This document shows, piece after piece, positions 1 to 7,202 of a stretch of DNA of 11,672 nucleotides. How positions within the stretch are numbered: the first letter of the stretch is position 1; each line of letters starts with the position of its first letter. The position numbers and the translations under genes are program-made. The notes beneath the pieces were generated by a model. That model worked only from the letters and a program-made list of their open reading frames with translations. It was not told the DNA's origin and made no database searches. The stretch is from Pseudobdellovibrionaceae bacterium (GTDB lineage Bacteria; Bdellovibrionota; Bdellovibrionia; Bdellovibrionales; Bdellovibrionaceae): assembly GCA_947374445.1 (NCBI GenBank), contig CANCBY010000062.1, positions 1-11,672 on the forward strand. The letters are read 5' to 3'.

Positions 1-1958
1 AGTTGTCCAAATCCAATTCCAAAGACCATGCCAATACTAGTAGTGTAGCCGCCATTTGGCTGTCTTAAAATGGATCCTGCTGTTAACTGGATTGGTTGAG
101 AGGGTTGTGCTTGTTGACTAGGTTGCAGCTTTCCCATCATTTCATGAATTCGCTCTCGGCAATCTGCAATACTCTCTTTGATTTCTTTCGGGCTAGTTGT
201 TGCGATTTCTTCGTCAGAAGGAAAATAGTTGCTAAACCTGTAATACTGAGCTCCGTTTAAATTGCTATCGTGAATCTGTTCTAATTGAAGCTGTTGTTCA
301 GAAATTTCATTTAGATTTGGAGACTCGTTGTATTCAAATTTGGATATTTTTTCTAAACTTTGCTTTGAGTACGAATTAGGATTCGTGCATGAAGTTGTCT
401 CTGATGATAGAGATTGCAGACATTTTTTTGATTGATACTTGTATAATTCCATTTTGACAGCAATGCTAGAATATGGATTTTCAGGTTCAGTAAGTTGTTC
501 TAATGGAATTTTTAGATTTTTACTCATTTTTAGCAATTGGCTATCTAAAAAAGAAATAAAATTTTCAGTTGAAGTTTTGATTTCTTTGGTTGCTTCATCG
601 TCGGGCCTTCTATTTGCAAACATATTTGTATATTGGTTTGCATTTGTCTTCTGGTTTTTTGTTTCAGGAGTTTTGTTGTTGCAATAAAAGTCTTCTTTTT
701 TAAAACTAATTTTTTGATCTGGTTGTTTTTCTCCTGTTATAGGCTGTAGGTAGATTAGGTTTTCAGTGCCCTTTGCCTCGATTTTTAGCGAACCAATTGT
801 TTTTTCTAAATTTGCTTTGCATGCGATAACTTCTTTGTTTGGACTGCAGTCTGTTTTTGAATCGAGCCTAGTGGAGCGAACTTTTTCGAGTTGTTCATCC
901 TGAACCCAACCTACTTTTGAATCTTTAGATTTTACTAAAGTCCATGAATTTGATTTGCAGTCTAGAGTCCTGCTAATTTCAGTGAAAGCCTCGTCTTTTT
1001 CTAGAACGCCAACCGGTGCACCGAAGCCTGTAGTCTTAGTTTCATTCGCAATATCTTGACCGTAGGTTGTTCCTTCACAAAGCAAGGGCGCAGATAAAAG
1101 CGCTAACGGCTTTGTTACGATTTCGGTTTTTATCAAATTCTTTTTTGCCCTTGCTGAATCAATCTTAGCAGTACTTGTAGGCGGATTTTGAGGGACTAAT
1201 GTATTTGGTTCTAATGGCGATATAGGTTTTGCTGCAACGGCAACTTTATTAGCAGTCTGCGAGTTCTGGTTGATTTTAGCCGAAGCCCTGATGTCGGAAG
1301 TGTATTTATCAACAAAAAGGCCAAAGTAGTTTACTTGAGGCAGTCGGCCGGCATCTTTGGCCTCTTGCGCGCGCCTTGAAGATTGACCCAAATTGTATAG
1401 TGTTGTCAGAAGACCTGGTTCTTTGGAGATGTCAAATCCTTGCGCTTTGTAGTCGTCTTGAACTTTTCTAACAATCGTAGCGGCAATTCGGATGGATCCC
1501 ATCGGATCTGCGATTTCTTGCGTGAGCTCTGAGTCAGTCTTTGGCGTTCGGTTTTCAATTTTGGCTAGATAATCTTCGGCCTCACGAGCAGCAGGCAATT
1601 GAATTTGTCCAAGCCCAAATGAAAAATTTTTGCCAGCGATGTTGGTTATTCCCATTTTGCTTGCGAGCCATGTTTGTACTGAGTCTTTGACGCCGACGTT
1701 GAGAGAATTTTCGGCAACGATGGCGCCAGCTACAGCAGTCGGGTCTACGCCGTACTTTGCGGACGCTGTTTTGATTTCATTTTGTACTTCTGCATTCTTA
1801 AGTAGAGCTATAATTTCGGATTTGGGACGAAGCCAAGTTCCATCTCCTGACTTCAAACGACTGCAAAATTTATCTCGGCTGCATACGTCTATAAACTTGG
1901 CATCCCAGTCTTCTGTTAGAGCAAAAAATGAGATAATTAGAATGAGTCCAAGCTTCAT
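1..1958 (-). CDS. Exported lysozyme/SLT-like protein with SH3-like domain, C-terminus cut by window edge
   Basis: This frame is open for 652 codons from an ATG at 1958 and runs off the left edge without a stop. Residues 1-15 (MK then LGLILIISFFAL) look like a short signal peptide. Residues 65-225 resemble a lysozyme-fold transglycosylase domain: a candidate catalytic Glu83 in AIVAENSLN, the motif SFGLGQIQ (113-120) and LYNLGQ (187-192), in the order seen in SLT-type enzymes. A Pro/Thr-rich linker follows (about 240-275). An SH3b-like segment spans about 294-358, including GAPVGVLEKDE and GWVQDEQL. The remaining roughly 290 residues match no family I recognise; they are polar, with Cys at 371, 380, 426, 513, 524 and 600, which suits disulfides outside the cytoplasm. 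The inferred role is binding or cutting peptidoglycan in the periplasm or outside the cell. An in-frame TGA lies 11 codons upstream and no other ATG lies between, so the start is firm, although no good Shine-Dalgarno site is visible. The C-terminal half is AT-richer than its neighbours. Family assignment is from motifs only. Confidence 0.8.
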   Translation of the reverse strand, partial: MKLGLILIISFFALTEDWDAKFIDVCSRDKFCSRLKSGDGTWLRPKSEIIALLKNAEVQNEIKTASAKYGVDPTAVAGAIVAENSLNVGVKDSVQTWLASKMGITNIAGKNFSFGLGQIQLPAAREAEDYLAKIENRTPKTDSELTQEIADPMGSIRIAATIVRKVQDDYKAQGFDISKEPGLLTTLYNLGQSSRRAQEAKDAGRLPQVNYFGLFVDKYTSDIRASAKINQNSQTANKVAVAAKPISPLEPNTLVPQNPPTSTAKIDSARAKKNLIKTEIVTKPLALLSAPLLCEGTTYGQDIANETKTTGFGAPVGVLEKDEAFTEISRTLDCKSNSWTLVKSKDSKVGWVQDEQLEKVRSTRLDSKTDCSPNKEVIACKANLEKTIGSLKIEAKGTENLIYLQPITGEKQPDQKISFKKEDFYCNNKTPETKNQKTNANQYTNMFANRRPDDEATKEIKTSTENFISFLDSQLLKMSKNLKIPLEQLTEPENPYSSIAVKMELYKYQSKKCLQSLSSETTSCTNPNSYSKQSLEKISKFEYNESPNLNEISEQQLQLEQIHDSNLNGAQYYRFSNYFPSDEEIATTSPKEIKESIADCRERIHEMMGKLQPSQQAQPSQPIQLTAGSILRQPNGGYTTSIGMVFGIGFGQ

Positions 1959-2056
1959 TAGGTTCTTATCGGAAAATAGTAGATTGGCTCAATACCACCG
2001 ACTAAAGTCTGTCTAGGTGGTCAATTATTGCGGCGCGAGTTTGCTCGAAATGCAGC
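1959..2056. promoter_or_regulatory. Intergenic region with imperfect stem-loop, possible promoter for the SLT-like gene
   Basis: These 98 bases separate the end of the phosphodiesterase gene from the start of the SLT-like gene, both on the minus strand. An imperfect hairpin lies at 1994-2021: ACCACC pairs with GGTGGT, and an inner GACT-AA-AGTC can pair as well. No T-run follows it in the minus direction, so it is not a typical intrinsic terminator; it could be an operator or a weak terminator. Reading the minus strand, TACTAT lies 17 bases before the ATG and could serve as a -10 box, but no good -35 is found at the usual spacing. Confidence 0.3.
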
Positions 2057-4174
2057 TTAGTTTGCACTATCCCAAATCCCCTTGGCGGCAGAGCCTTCAG
2101 CTTGTGCTGGTATCGGCAGATTGAGGGCTCTGAAGATCGTCGAGAATTGGTCGACGTGGTTGAGGTCGCCTTCGATCTTGTGATTGGCCTTGATGCCGGG
2201 GCCGGCAATAATAAAGGGAGTGAGCATGCCCTCGGTGGATTTAGGCCAAACGCCTTGTTTGTAGCCGCCCTTGAGGGAGTCCTGAAAAATTTCAAGATCA
2301 TCCGTGACGTCTTCGACCCAGTTGTAGCCAAAAGTATTTGCTAAAATCAGATCACCGACACGGTCTCCTGGTAGTTGAGCTTTTTCTTCGGCGTCTTCCC
2401 AATTCCAGATTTGGTCATCGACAGGTCTTTGTTCGCCATTTGGATTGCGCAGATCTTTGACCTTAAGCTCGTGAATCGCTTGGCGGACATCTTCGCGGAG
2501 CTTTTTGTATTCGGGGGAGGTATCACGTTGATAAGGTTGCTCAAGGCCTTGAGTGTGGATGTAGACGTTGTGCATCTGTAAGAAGACAACTTTGGTTTTG
2601 GCCCAGTCGATTTCGTATTCGTTATTTTTTTCATTCTTTTTAAAGTGCAGCCAGCCTTTTTTAGCGAAGAGATTATTGAGGCGAATCTCTTTATTGAGTG
2701 GGATCACGCCATGGTCTGAGCTGAGAATAATGTATGAATTTTCATCCATGTTTTTCATCGCTTCGCCGAGGAGCTTGTCGAGATTTTGGTACATTGAAAG
2801 CATTTCGGTCCAAAGAATTTTGCGTTCGTCTTCGCTGACTTGATTGTATTTGCCACTCTGGGGGTCAAGATAAGGCAGCCACCAACGGCTGGTGAGCATT
2901 TGGTTGGGTGTGTAAATACTATGAATAACGAAGTCGCTCTTCAGATCATGAATTAAAAACGGCACCACGTCTTGGTGCCACTTCCACGACATATTGGCTT
3001 CTTCGAGAAATGTCTGTTTGTCGTTTTTGTAGTAGATGAGCTGAGGTGGGTAGTGATCGACAAAATCAATCATGGGCCCGATTTTGTCGTGCATCTGCTG
3101 GCTGATTTCCATGGGCTCGGTCAAAAACTCATTGAGTTGGTCAAACACAATGCGGATGCGGATGTCTTCTTTGGCACCGAGAGAGATAACTTTAACTTTG
3201 AAAGAGCTTTGAAACGCGGCTTCAGAGAGAGTTTCTTCGAGCTTTGTTTTTTTAGGAGAGTAAGTGTTGTAATCATTTTTAAGCTGGTACTTGAGCTCTG
3301 CCGGATACCAAGGGCTCCAAGCTTGTTCGTTCAGTTCTGCAAGCGGATTTGTGCGATCGTGACTCAACAAAAGAGTGTCGTAGTTTACTAGACCATCATC
3401 TTTTGTATCGATCAAAAGACCAAAGAGGTCCATGCCCCAAGACGAGAGGTCAATTTCAAGTTCAGGAGAAAATGATTTTTTATGCGCCATCCATTTTGAT
3501 TTTGGAGTATAGAGATCCATGGCCTTTGTCAGCTCGACACCGTAGTTGAAAGCGCGCTTTTGATTTTTTAAATCTCGCATGAGTTTTTGATCAAAGCGTG
3601 AATGAAAAATTACGGGAGGGAATTCAACACCCCAACCGCCCCAGCGGCCCTTGATCGTGCTGCCAAAATTGAGGTCAGGTGGAGTGGAGCCAGGTACGGA
3701 CTGCAATGAGAAGCGATAGTTCTTGGGTTCAAGCAAATTCCAAATAGTAGGAACTTTTTTTGCAAATGAGCTGAAGCCGCCTTTGACCACCATTTTCACT
3801 GGATATCCTAGCGCACGCATGGGGCCATCAGAAACGCCATGAGTTTTGGGATAAGTGCCAGTCAGCAAAGTTGCAAAGTTTGTTGGTGTATGCCCTGGGA
3901 ATACGGGCCACGAATAGCCATAGGAGCCGCGGGCCATTAAAGTTCGAATGTTGGGGAGCAAACCTTGCTCAGCCCACTTGTAAATATTGAACTGGTCACG
4001 GTCTGCACGAAAGCCATCAGGGATGAGCCAGTACACTTTTTTGTTACTTTTTTTGATTTCGGTTTTGGTGCTGAATAGTCCCATATGATTGGCGCTAAGA
4101 ATGCCAATAAAAATAGTAAGGGCAAAAATAAATTTGAATGCAGATATATTTATTTGCTGATTTTCAGAACGCAT
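2057..4174 (-). CDS. Membrane-anchored type I phosphodiesterase / alkaline phosphatase superfamily hydrolase
   Basis: The product has 705 residues. Residues 12-28 form one hydrophobic segment, so it is probably an N-terminally anchored periplasmic enzyme. The catalytic domain begins at VYWLIPDGFR, with Asp53 as a metal ligand. It continues with PGHTPTNFATLLTG, where Thr96 aligns with the nucleophile of the PF01663/COG3379 pattern, and then YPKTHGV. The second metal motif is SSDHGV, with Asp487 and His488. Near the end, TPFIIAGPGI and LNHVDQFSTI match the usual closing region. Such enzymes hydrolyse phosphodiesters or transfer phosphate groups; the substrate cannot be read from the sequence. 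The expected D-x-x-x-H pair of the other metal site is not obvious: the matching stretch reads SIYTPNQMLTSRWW near residues 419-432. A large insert (about 160-400) separates the two halves. The ATG at 4174 is chosen because it includes the anchor; the Shine-Dalgarno site is weak. The gene is divergent from the membrane protein gene at 4193. Confidence 0.85.
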   Translation of the reverse strand: MRSENQQINISAFKFIFALTIFIGILSANHMGLFSTKTEIKKSNKKVYWLIPDGFRADRDQFNIYKWAEQGLLPNIRTLMARGSYGYSWPVFPGHTPTNFATLLTGTYPKTHGVSDGPMRALGYPVKMVVKGGFSSFAKKVPTIWNLLEPKNYRFSLQSVPGSTPPDLNFGSTIKGRWGGWGVEFPPVIFHSRFDQKLMRDLKNQKRAFNYGVELTKAMDLYTPKSKWMAHKKSFSPELEIDLSSWGMDLFGLLIDTKDDGLVNYDTLLLSHDRTNPLAELNEQAWSPWYPAELKYQLKNDYNTYSPKKTKLEETLSEAAFQSSFKVKVISLGAKEDIRIRIVFDQLNEFLTEPMEISQQMHDKIGPMIDFVDHYPPQLIYYKNDKQTFLEEANMSWKWHQDVVPFLIHDLKSDFVIHSIYTPNQMLTSRWWLPYLDPQSGKYNQVSEDERKILWTEMLSMYQNLDKLLGEAMKNMDENSYIILSSDHGVIPLNKEIRLNNLFAKKGWLHFKKNEKNNEYEIDWAKTKVVFLQMHNVYIHTQGLEQPYQRDTSPEYKKLREDVRQAIHELKVKDLRNPNGEQRPVDDQIWNWEDAEEKAQLPGDRVGDLILANTFGYNWVEDVTDDLEIFQDSLKGGYKQGVWPKSTEGMLTPFIIAGPGIKANHKIEGDLNHVDQFSTIFRALNLPIPAQAEGSAAKGIWDSAN

Positions 4175-4192
4175 GCGCTAATTAGATCTCAG
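4175..4192. promoter_or_regulatory. Very short divergent intergenic region (18 bases)
   Basis: Only 18 bases lie between the start codons of the phosphodiesterase (minus) and the transporter-like gene (plus). This is too short for two promoters. The promoter of each gene, if both are transcribed from here, must therefore lie inside the 5' coding part of the other. Neither start has a clear Shine-Dalgarno site. The boundary depends on the chosen starts; the plus frame is open back to 4085, with an in-frame TTG before the ATG at 4193. Confidence 0.5.
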
Positions 4193-5119
4193 ATGAAAAT
4201 AAATACAACTGCATTTTTACTCCCAATTGGAATCGCTCTGGGCTTTGCTTTTCGCTACGAAGCTTTGCAGCTCAGTCGATTTACATTCTTTTTTTCGTTC
4301 TTACTTATTTTTATTAATTTTTTACATTTTGACTTTGGTGCTGTCGTAAAAAAAAACAATTTTCGAAAAAATCTTAAACTACTTCTGGTGAGTTGTTTCG
4401 TGTCGTTGTTTTTTCAAACCTCAATTCAGTTTTTGTTCTTAAAAGTTATGGGTCTTGATGAGCGATTGATCCTAGGAGTTGTGATTGCGGGGCTTTGTCC
4501 TTTTGCGCTTGTTGCACCCGCATTTTGCAAATCGCTTCAATGGAAAGATGAAAGCTCTTATTTGATGGTGATTGGCAGTCACTTGCTATTTCCGTTGATT
4601 TTGCCTCTGGGATTGACCCTTTTTGAAATGAATTCGTTTTATATCAATCGTACTTTGCTCTTTGTGGACTCGCTGATTTTGACAGTGCTTCCGATCATTC
4701 TTGTATTGCTTTTCAATAAAACACCAAGGCTTAAGGAGCTCCTGCGAAATAGAACGAAAAAGCACATGAGTTTTCTGAATTTGGTATTTATTGCTTTTAT
4801 CGCATGGACCTGCACCGGTGCTTTTTTAACAAAGACTTCTGCTGGAGTGTTGGATATGAGTGCTGTTCTATCGCTAGTAGGTGTGGCTCTTTTTCAAGAT
4901 TTTGGAAGTATTTTAGTGGGTCGATTTTTTGCCATGCCGGCAGATCAAGTACTGACGATGTCCATGAAAAATGTCTTGGTGGGTGCAAGTCTGAGTTTGA
5001 TTTATTTTCCTAGAGCCGCTTTGCCATGCCTATTGGTTCTTTTGGTGCATTCTATTTTGTTTGCGGGCTATCGCGCAATTTTTTCAGGCAGTTGGATGAA
5101 CACAATCAAGTCCCACTAG
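4193..5119 (+). CDS. Ten-helix membrane protein resembling the bile acid:sodium symporter (BASS) family
   Basis: The product is 308 residues from the ATG at 4193. About ten hydrophobic segments can be drawn: 5-20, 29-44, 61-85, 91-113, 121-145, 154-174, 192-212, 219-243, 257-272 and 276-296. Length and helix number fit BASS-type secondary transporters. GVVIAGLCPFALVAPAFCKSL (about 95-115) and MKNVLVGASLSL (258-269) resemble the two pseudo-repeated regions of that family in position and style. It would sit in the inner membrane and move an organic anion or similar solute; the substrate is unknown. The frame is open back to 4085, but the extra 36 residues are polar and overlap the divergent gene, so MKINTT is preferred as the start. 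A run of nine A at 4348-4356 encodes Lys-Lys after Val-Val. The 3' end overlaps the convergent lipoprotein gene by 14 bases. Family placement is tentative. Confidence 0.75.
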   Translation: MKINTTAFLLPIGIALGFAFRYEALQLSRFTFFFSFLLIFINFLHFDFGAVVKKNNFRKNLKLLLVSCFVSLFFQTSIQFLFLKVMGLDERLILGVVIAGLCPFALVAPAFCKSLQWKDESSYLMVIGSHLLFPLILPLGLTLFEMNSFYINRTLLFVDSLILTVLPIILVLLFNKTPRLKELLRNRTKKHMSFLNLVFIAFIAWTCTGAFLTKTSAGVLDMSAVLSLVGVALFQDFGSILVGRFFAMPADQVLTMSMKNVLVGASLSLIYFPRAALPCLLVLLVHSILFAGYRAIFSGSWMNTIKSH

Positions 5120-6272
5120 CGGGCGGTGCCACGACGGTCGGGGCCTCACACTCGAGTTCTTTGCTGTCGATCCACTTGGTCATGATCTGTGGTCGTTCTT
5201 CGATCTCGGTGCTCATAAAGGCCACTCGTTTTTGATCTGAAGAAAGATGAGCTTGTGAGATATTAAACTTTTCGCCGGAAAGTAAAACACGAGTGCAGTT
5301 TTTTTGCGGATCTAACAACATGACCTGAGGGCGTGGTTTAAGAGAAGTTGTAACCGTGATCAAAAGCTTTTCTTGGCCCTTGGCTGCGCCTGAAACCCAC
5401 TGCAAATCTGAAATTGTTTGTGCTTCGATTGGTACCAATATGCCGGCTTTAATCGTCCCCGTTGCGACGAAAAGTTTTTGTTTTTTATCGGGTTCGGAGA
5501 CTTCTTGCACCCAAGCAAACCGATTGTTCAATGCAATGAAATCGCGATGAACGGATGTGGCGCCCGCCTTAGAAAAATCTGAAAGCGGCGTGATTGTTTT
5601 GCTTTTGAGATGATATTTAAAAATTTGCTTCACGTTGTCTTTTATAGACGTGAAGTAGAATTCGTCGTCGCGAGTGCCTGTCAGTCTGATTTGGCCATCA
5701 AAGCCAGGATGATTGGTCAGCCGAGTGATCTCGGTTCCAGCGAGGTCGCTGAGGTAAAGATCAGAGGGTGGTTCGTTATTCCCATTGGCTTCAGGCTTTT
5801 CATTTTTACGAATGAGGAGCGGGCGTTCTTTGAGTTCGTCGGTGGTTGATGAGTAAACGATTTTTTCGCCGTCGAGAACAAACTGTGGGTCGGCAGCGTC
5901 GCCATCAGAATAAGTGATTCGATGCTCTTTGGATTCAGAAAGGTCATACTCGTAGATTTGGGCATTTTTGTGGCCACTTCGGTTCTTGCTAACAAAAACC
6001 AAATGCTGGCCATCAGGAGACCACGAAGGAGAACTGTTTTCACCAGCAGAAGTGAGGGGCTCGCCTAGAGGCCTAAAGTTCAGAGCTTGCTTGAAAGTTT
6101 TTTCGACTTTTTGTGTACTTTTTTTGAGGGCTTCGGGGCTGTTGGGTTTGATTTCTTGCGAGCCACAGTTTGTGAGGACGAGAGCGCAGCTTGCAAATCC
6201 GATTTTGAATGCAATATTTTTTGCAGAACCGACGAGGGATTTATTTTTTTCACTTCTTGAGCCGATAGCCAT
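5106..6272 (-). CDS. Lipoprotein with TolB-like PD40 beta-propeller repeats
   Basis: The product has 388 residues. The N-terminus has a basic stretch (1-23), a hydrophobic core (FKIGFASCALVL) and a lipobox-like LTNC with Cys36. Asn at the -1 position is unusual, so lipidation is likely but not certain. Repeats typical of PD40/TolB propellers follow: SPSWSPDGQHLVFVS (81-95), DPQFVLDGEKIVYSS (128-142), a blade around DGQIRLTGTRDDEFYFTS (192-209) and a last one around AHLSSDQKRVAFMS. The N-terminal TolB domain is absent, so this is a TolB-like propeller and not TolB itself. It probably serves as a protein-binding scaffold in the periplasm or at a membrane. The ATG at 6272 is the only usable start before the lipobox, with AGGAGA 12 bases upstream. 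The start lies 193 bases inside mutY in another frame, so translation is probably coupled to mutY. The 3' end overlaps the convergent transporter gene. Confidence 0.85.
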   Translation of the reverse strand: MAIGSRSEKNKSLVGSAKNIAFKIGFASCALVLTNCGSQEIKPNSPEALKKSTQKVEKTFKQALNFRPLGEPLTSAGENSSPSWSPDGQHLVFVSKNRSGHKNAQIYEYDLSESKEHRITYSDGDAADPQFVLDGEKIVYSSTTDELKERPLLIRKNEKPEANGNNEPPSDLYLSDLAGTEITRLTNHPGFDGQIRLTGTRDDEFYFTSIKDNVKQIFKYHLKSKTITPLSDFSKAGATSVHRDFIALNNRFAWVQEVSEPDKKQKLFVATGTIKAGILVPIEAQTISDLQWVSGAAKGQEKLLITVTTSLKPRPQVMLLDPQKNCTRVLLSGEKFNISQAHLSSDQKRVAFMSTEIEERPQIMTKWIDSKELECEAPTVVAPPASGT

Positions 6273-7174
6273 TGGTACGAATTGTCTCCTGCTTTGAAAT
6301 TCTTCTGAGCTTGCGTCTGAATTTCAATGTAAATATCATGATGAGTGATTCCGTGTTTGAGCGCAAATACCTTTGGTTTTTTGGCCTGTTGCTCAATCGT
6401 TCCAGGAAAAATTAAGGCTCCTTTAAGAAAGGGAGCATAATTATTCACAATGAAAGCAAATTTATTTTGCTTATTTTGTAGGACTTGAACTTTCCAAACC
6501 CAGACCTCAGAGGCTTTGCGTTGTTTTTTAAGCGGCAACTCTGCAATCAAATCATTTTTGAGAGCTACGCACTCTTTTCGCCAAGGACAGAGCAGGCAAG
6601 TAGGGCTTGTCGGAGTGCACACAGTGGCTCCTAACTCCATCAATCCTTGGTTGATGTCTTCCGAGGGGCCTTGCTGTGCTAACTGATCGGAAAGGTTTTG
6701 CAAGTGCTCACGCCCCTTGCTAGACCACCATTCACTTTTTTGCCCGAAGACTCGACTGAGCACGCGAATGACATTGCCATCAAGAACTCCGACGGCTTCA
6801 GAAAAAGCCAAACTAGAAACAGCACGGGAAGTATAGGGCCCAAAACCCGGGAGCTCGATCAGCTTTTCTGCTTTTTGCGGAAAACCATTTTTGGCAAGAA
6901 CCTGGGCAGCCTTGTGCAGATTGCGAGCCCGAGAATAGTATCCAAGTCCTGCCCAAGCTTCGAGAACTTCTGGCAACGGGGCTTGCGCTAATTTTTTCAC
7001 CGTGGGGAATTTTTGTAAAAATTTTTGATAGTATGGGATGACCGCCACAACAGTGGTTTGCTGAAGCATGACCTCTGAGATCCAGATTTGATAAGGATCA
7101 CGATTTTGCCGCCACGGAAGAGCGCGGCGATTTGCACGGTACCAGTTGATTAAGTTTTGGCTCAGTGTTGTCAT
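6080..7174 (-). CDS. mutY: Adenine DNA glycosylase MutY
   Basis: MutY removes adenine mispaired with 8-oxoguanine (or guanine) in base excision repair. The 364-residue product shows the expected order: LPWR near the N-terminus, catalytic Glu34 in SEVMLQQT, the helix-hairpin-helix LPGFGPYTSRAV (108-119), catalytic Asp132 in LDGNVIRV, and the 4Fe-4S loop with Cys186, 193, 196 and 202 (spacing C-x6-C-x2-C-x5-C). A NUDIX-like C-terminal domain follows. There the F-S-H loop that reads 8-oxoguanine in known MutY proteins appears as I-T-H (276-278). The last 43 residues form a Lys-rich tail, longer than in E. coli MutY. The ATG at 7174 matches the E. coli N-terminus; upstream in-frame ATG 7204 and TTG 7222 would overlap the divergent agmatinase gene and add residues the family lacks. 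No clear ribosome site is visible. The last 193 bases also encode the start of the lipoprotein. Confidence 0.95.
   Translation of the reverse strand: MTTLSQNLINWYRANRRALPWRQNRDPYQIWISEVMLQQTTVVAVIPYYQKFLQKFPTVKKLAQAPLPEVLEAWAGLGYYSRARNLHKAAQVLAKNGFPQKAEKLIELPGFGPYTSRAVSSLAFSEAVGVLDGNVIRVLSRVFGQKSEWWSSKGREHLQNLSDQLAQQGPSEDINQGLMELGATVCTPTSPTCLLCPWRKECVALKNDLIAELPLKKQRKASEVWVWKVQVLQNKQNKFAFIVNNYAPFLKGALIFPGTIEQQAKKPKVFALKHGITHHDIYIEIQTQAQKNFKAGDNSYQWLSAQEVKKINPSSVLQKILHSKSDLQAALSSSQTVARKKSNPTAPKPSKKVHKKSKKLSSKL
6285..6290 (-). promoter_or_regulatory. Shine-Dalgarno site for the lipoprotein gene, inside mutY
   Basis: On the minus strand this reads AGGAGA, 12 bases before the ATG at 6272. The spacing is a little long, but the site is the strongest nearby. 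It supports a true start inside the mutY coding region. Confidence 0.6.
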
Positions 7175-7191
7175 ATTGGGAGCAAATCTAG

Positions 7192-7197
7192 AAGGAG
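7192..7197 (+). promoter_or_regulatory. Shine-Dalgarno site for the agmatinase-family gene
   Basis: AAGGAG lies five bases before the ATG at 7203. It decides the start at 7203 over the in-frame ATG at 7146, which would add 19 residues overlapping mutY. Confidence 0.75.
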
Positions 7198-7202
7198 CTT
7201 TC

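Noticed and set aside
1630..2016. Plus-strand open frame of 128 codons
   Set aside because: It is antisense to the SLT-like gene, whose minus-strand frame shows a signal peptide and catalytic motifs; no motif is visible in the plus frame.
2002..2331. Minus-strand open frame of 109 codons
   Set aside because: It overlaps the end of the phosphodiesterase in another frame. The phosphodiesterase frame carries conserved family sequence there (TPFIIAGPGI and onward).
2972..3391. Plus-strand open frame of 139 codons
   Set aside because: It lies fully antisense within the phosphodiesterase gene and has no recognisable motif or good ribosome site.
4085..4192. Upstream extension of the transporter-like gene from ATG 4085
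   Set aside because: The extra 36 residues are polar, overlap the divergent phosphodiesterase N-terminus and are not expected before the first helix.
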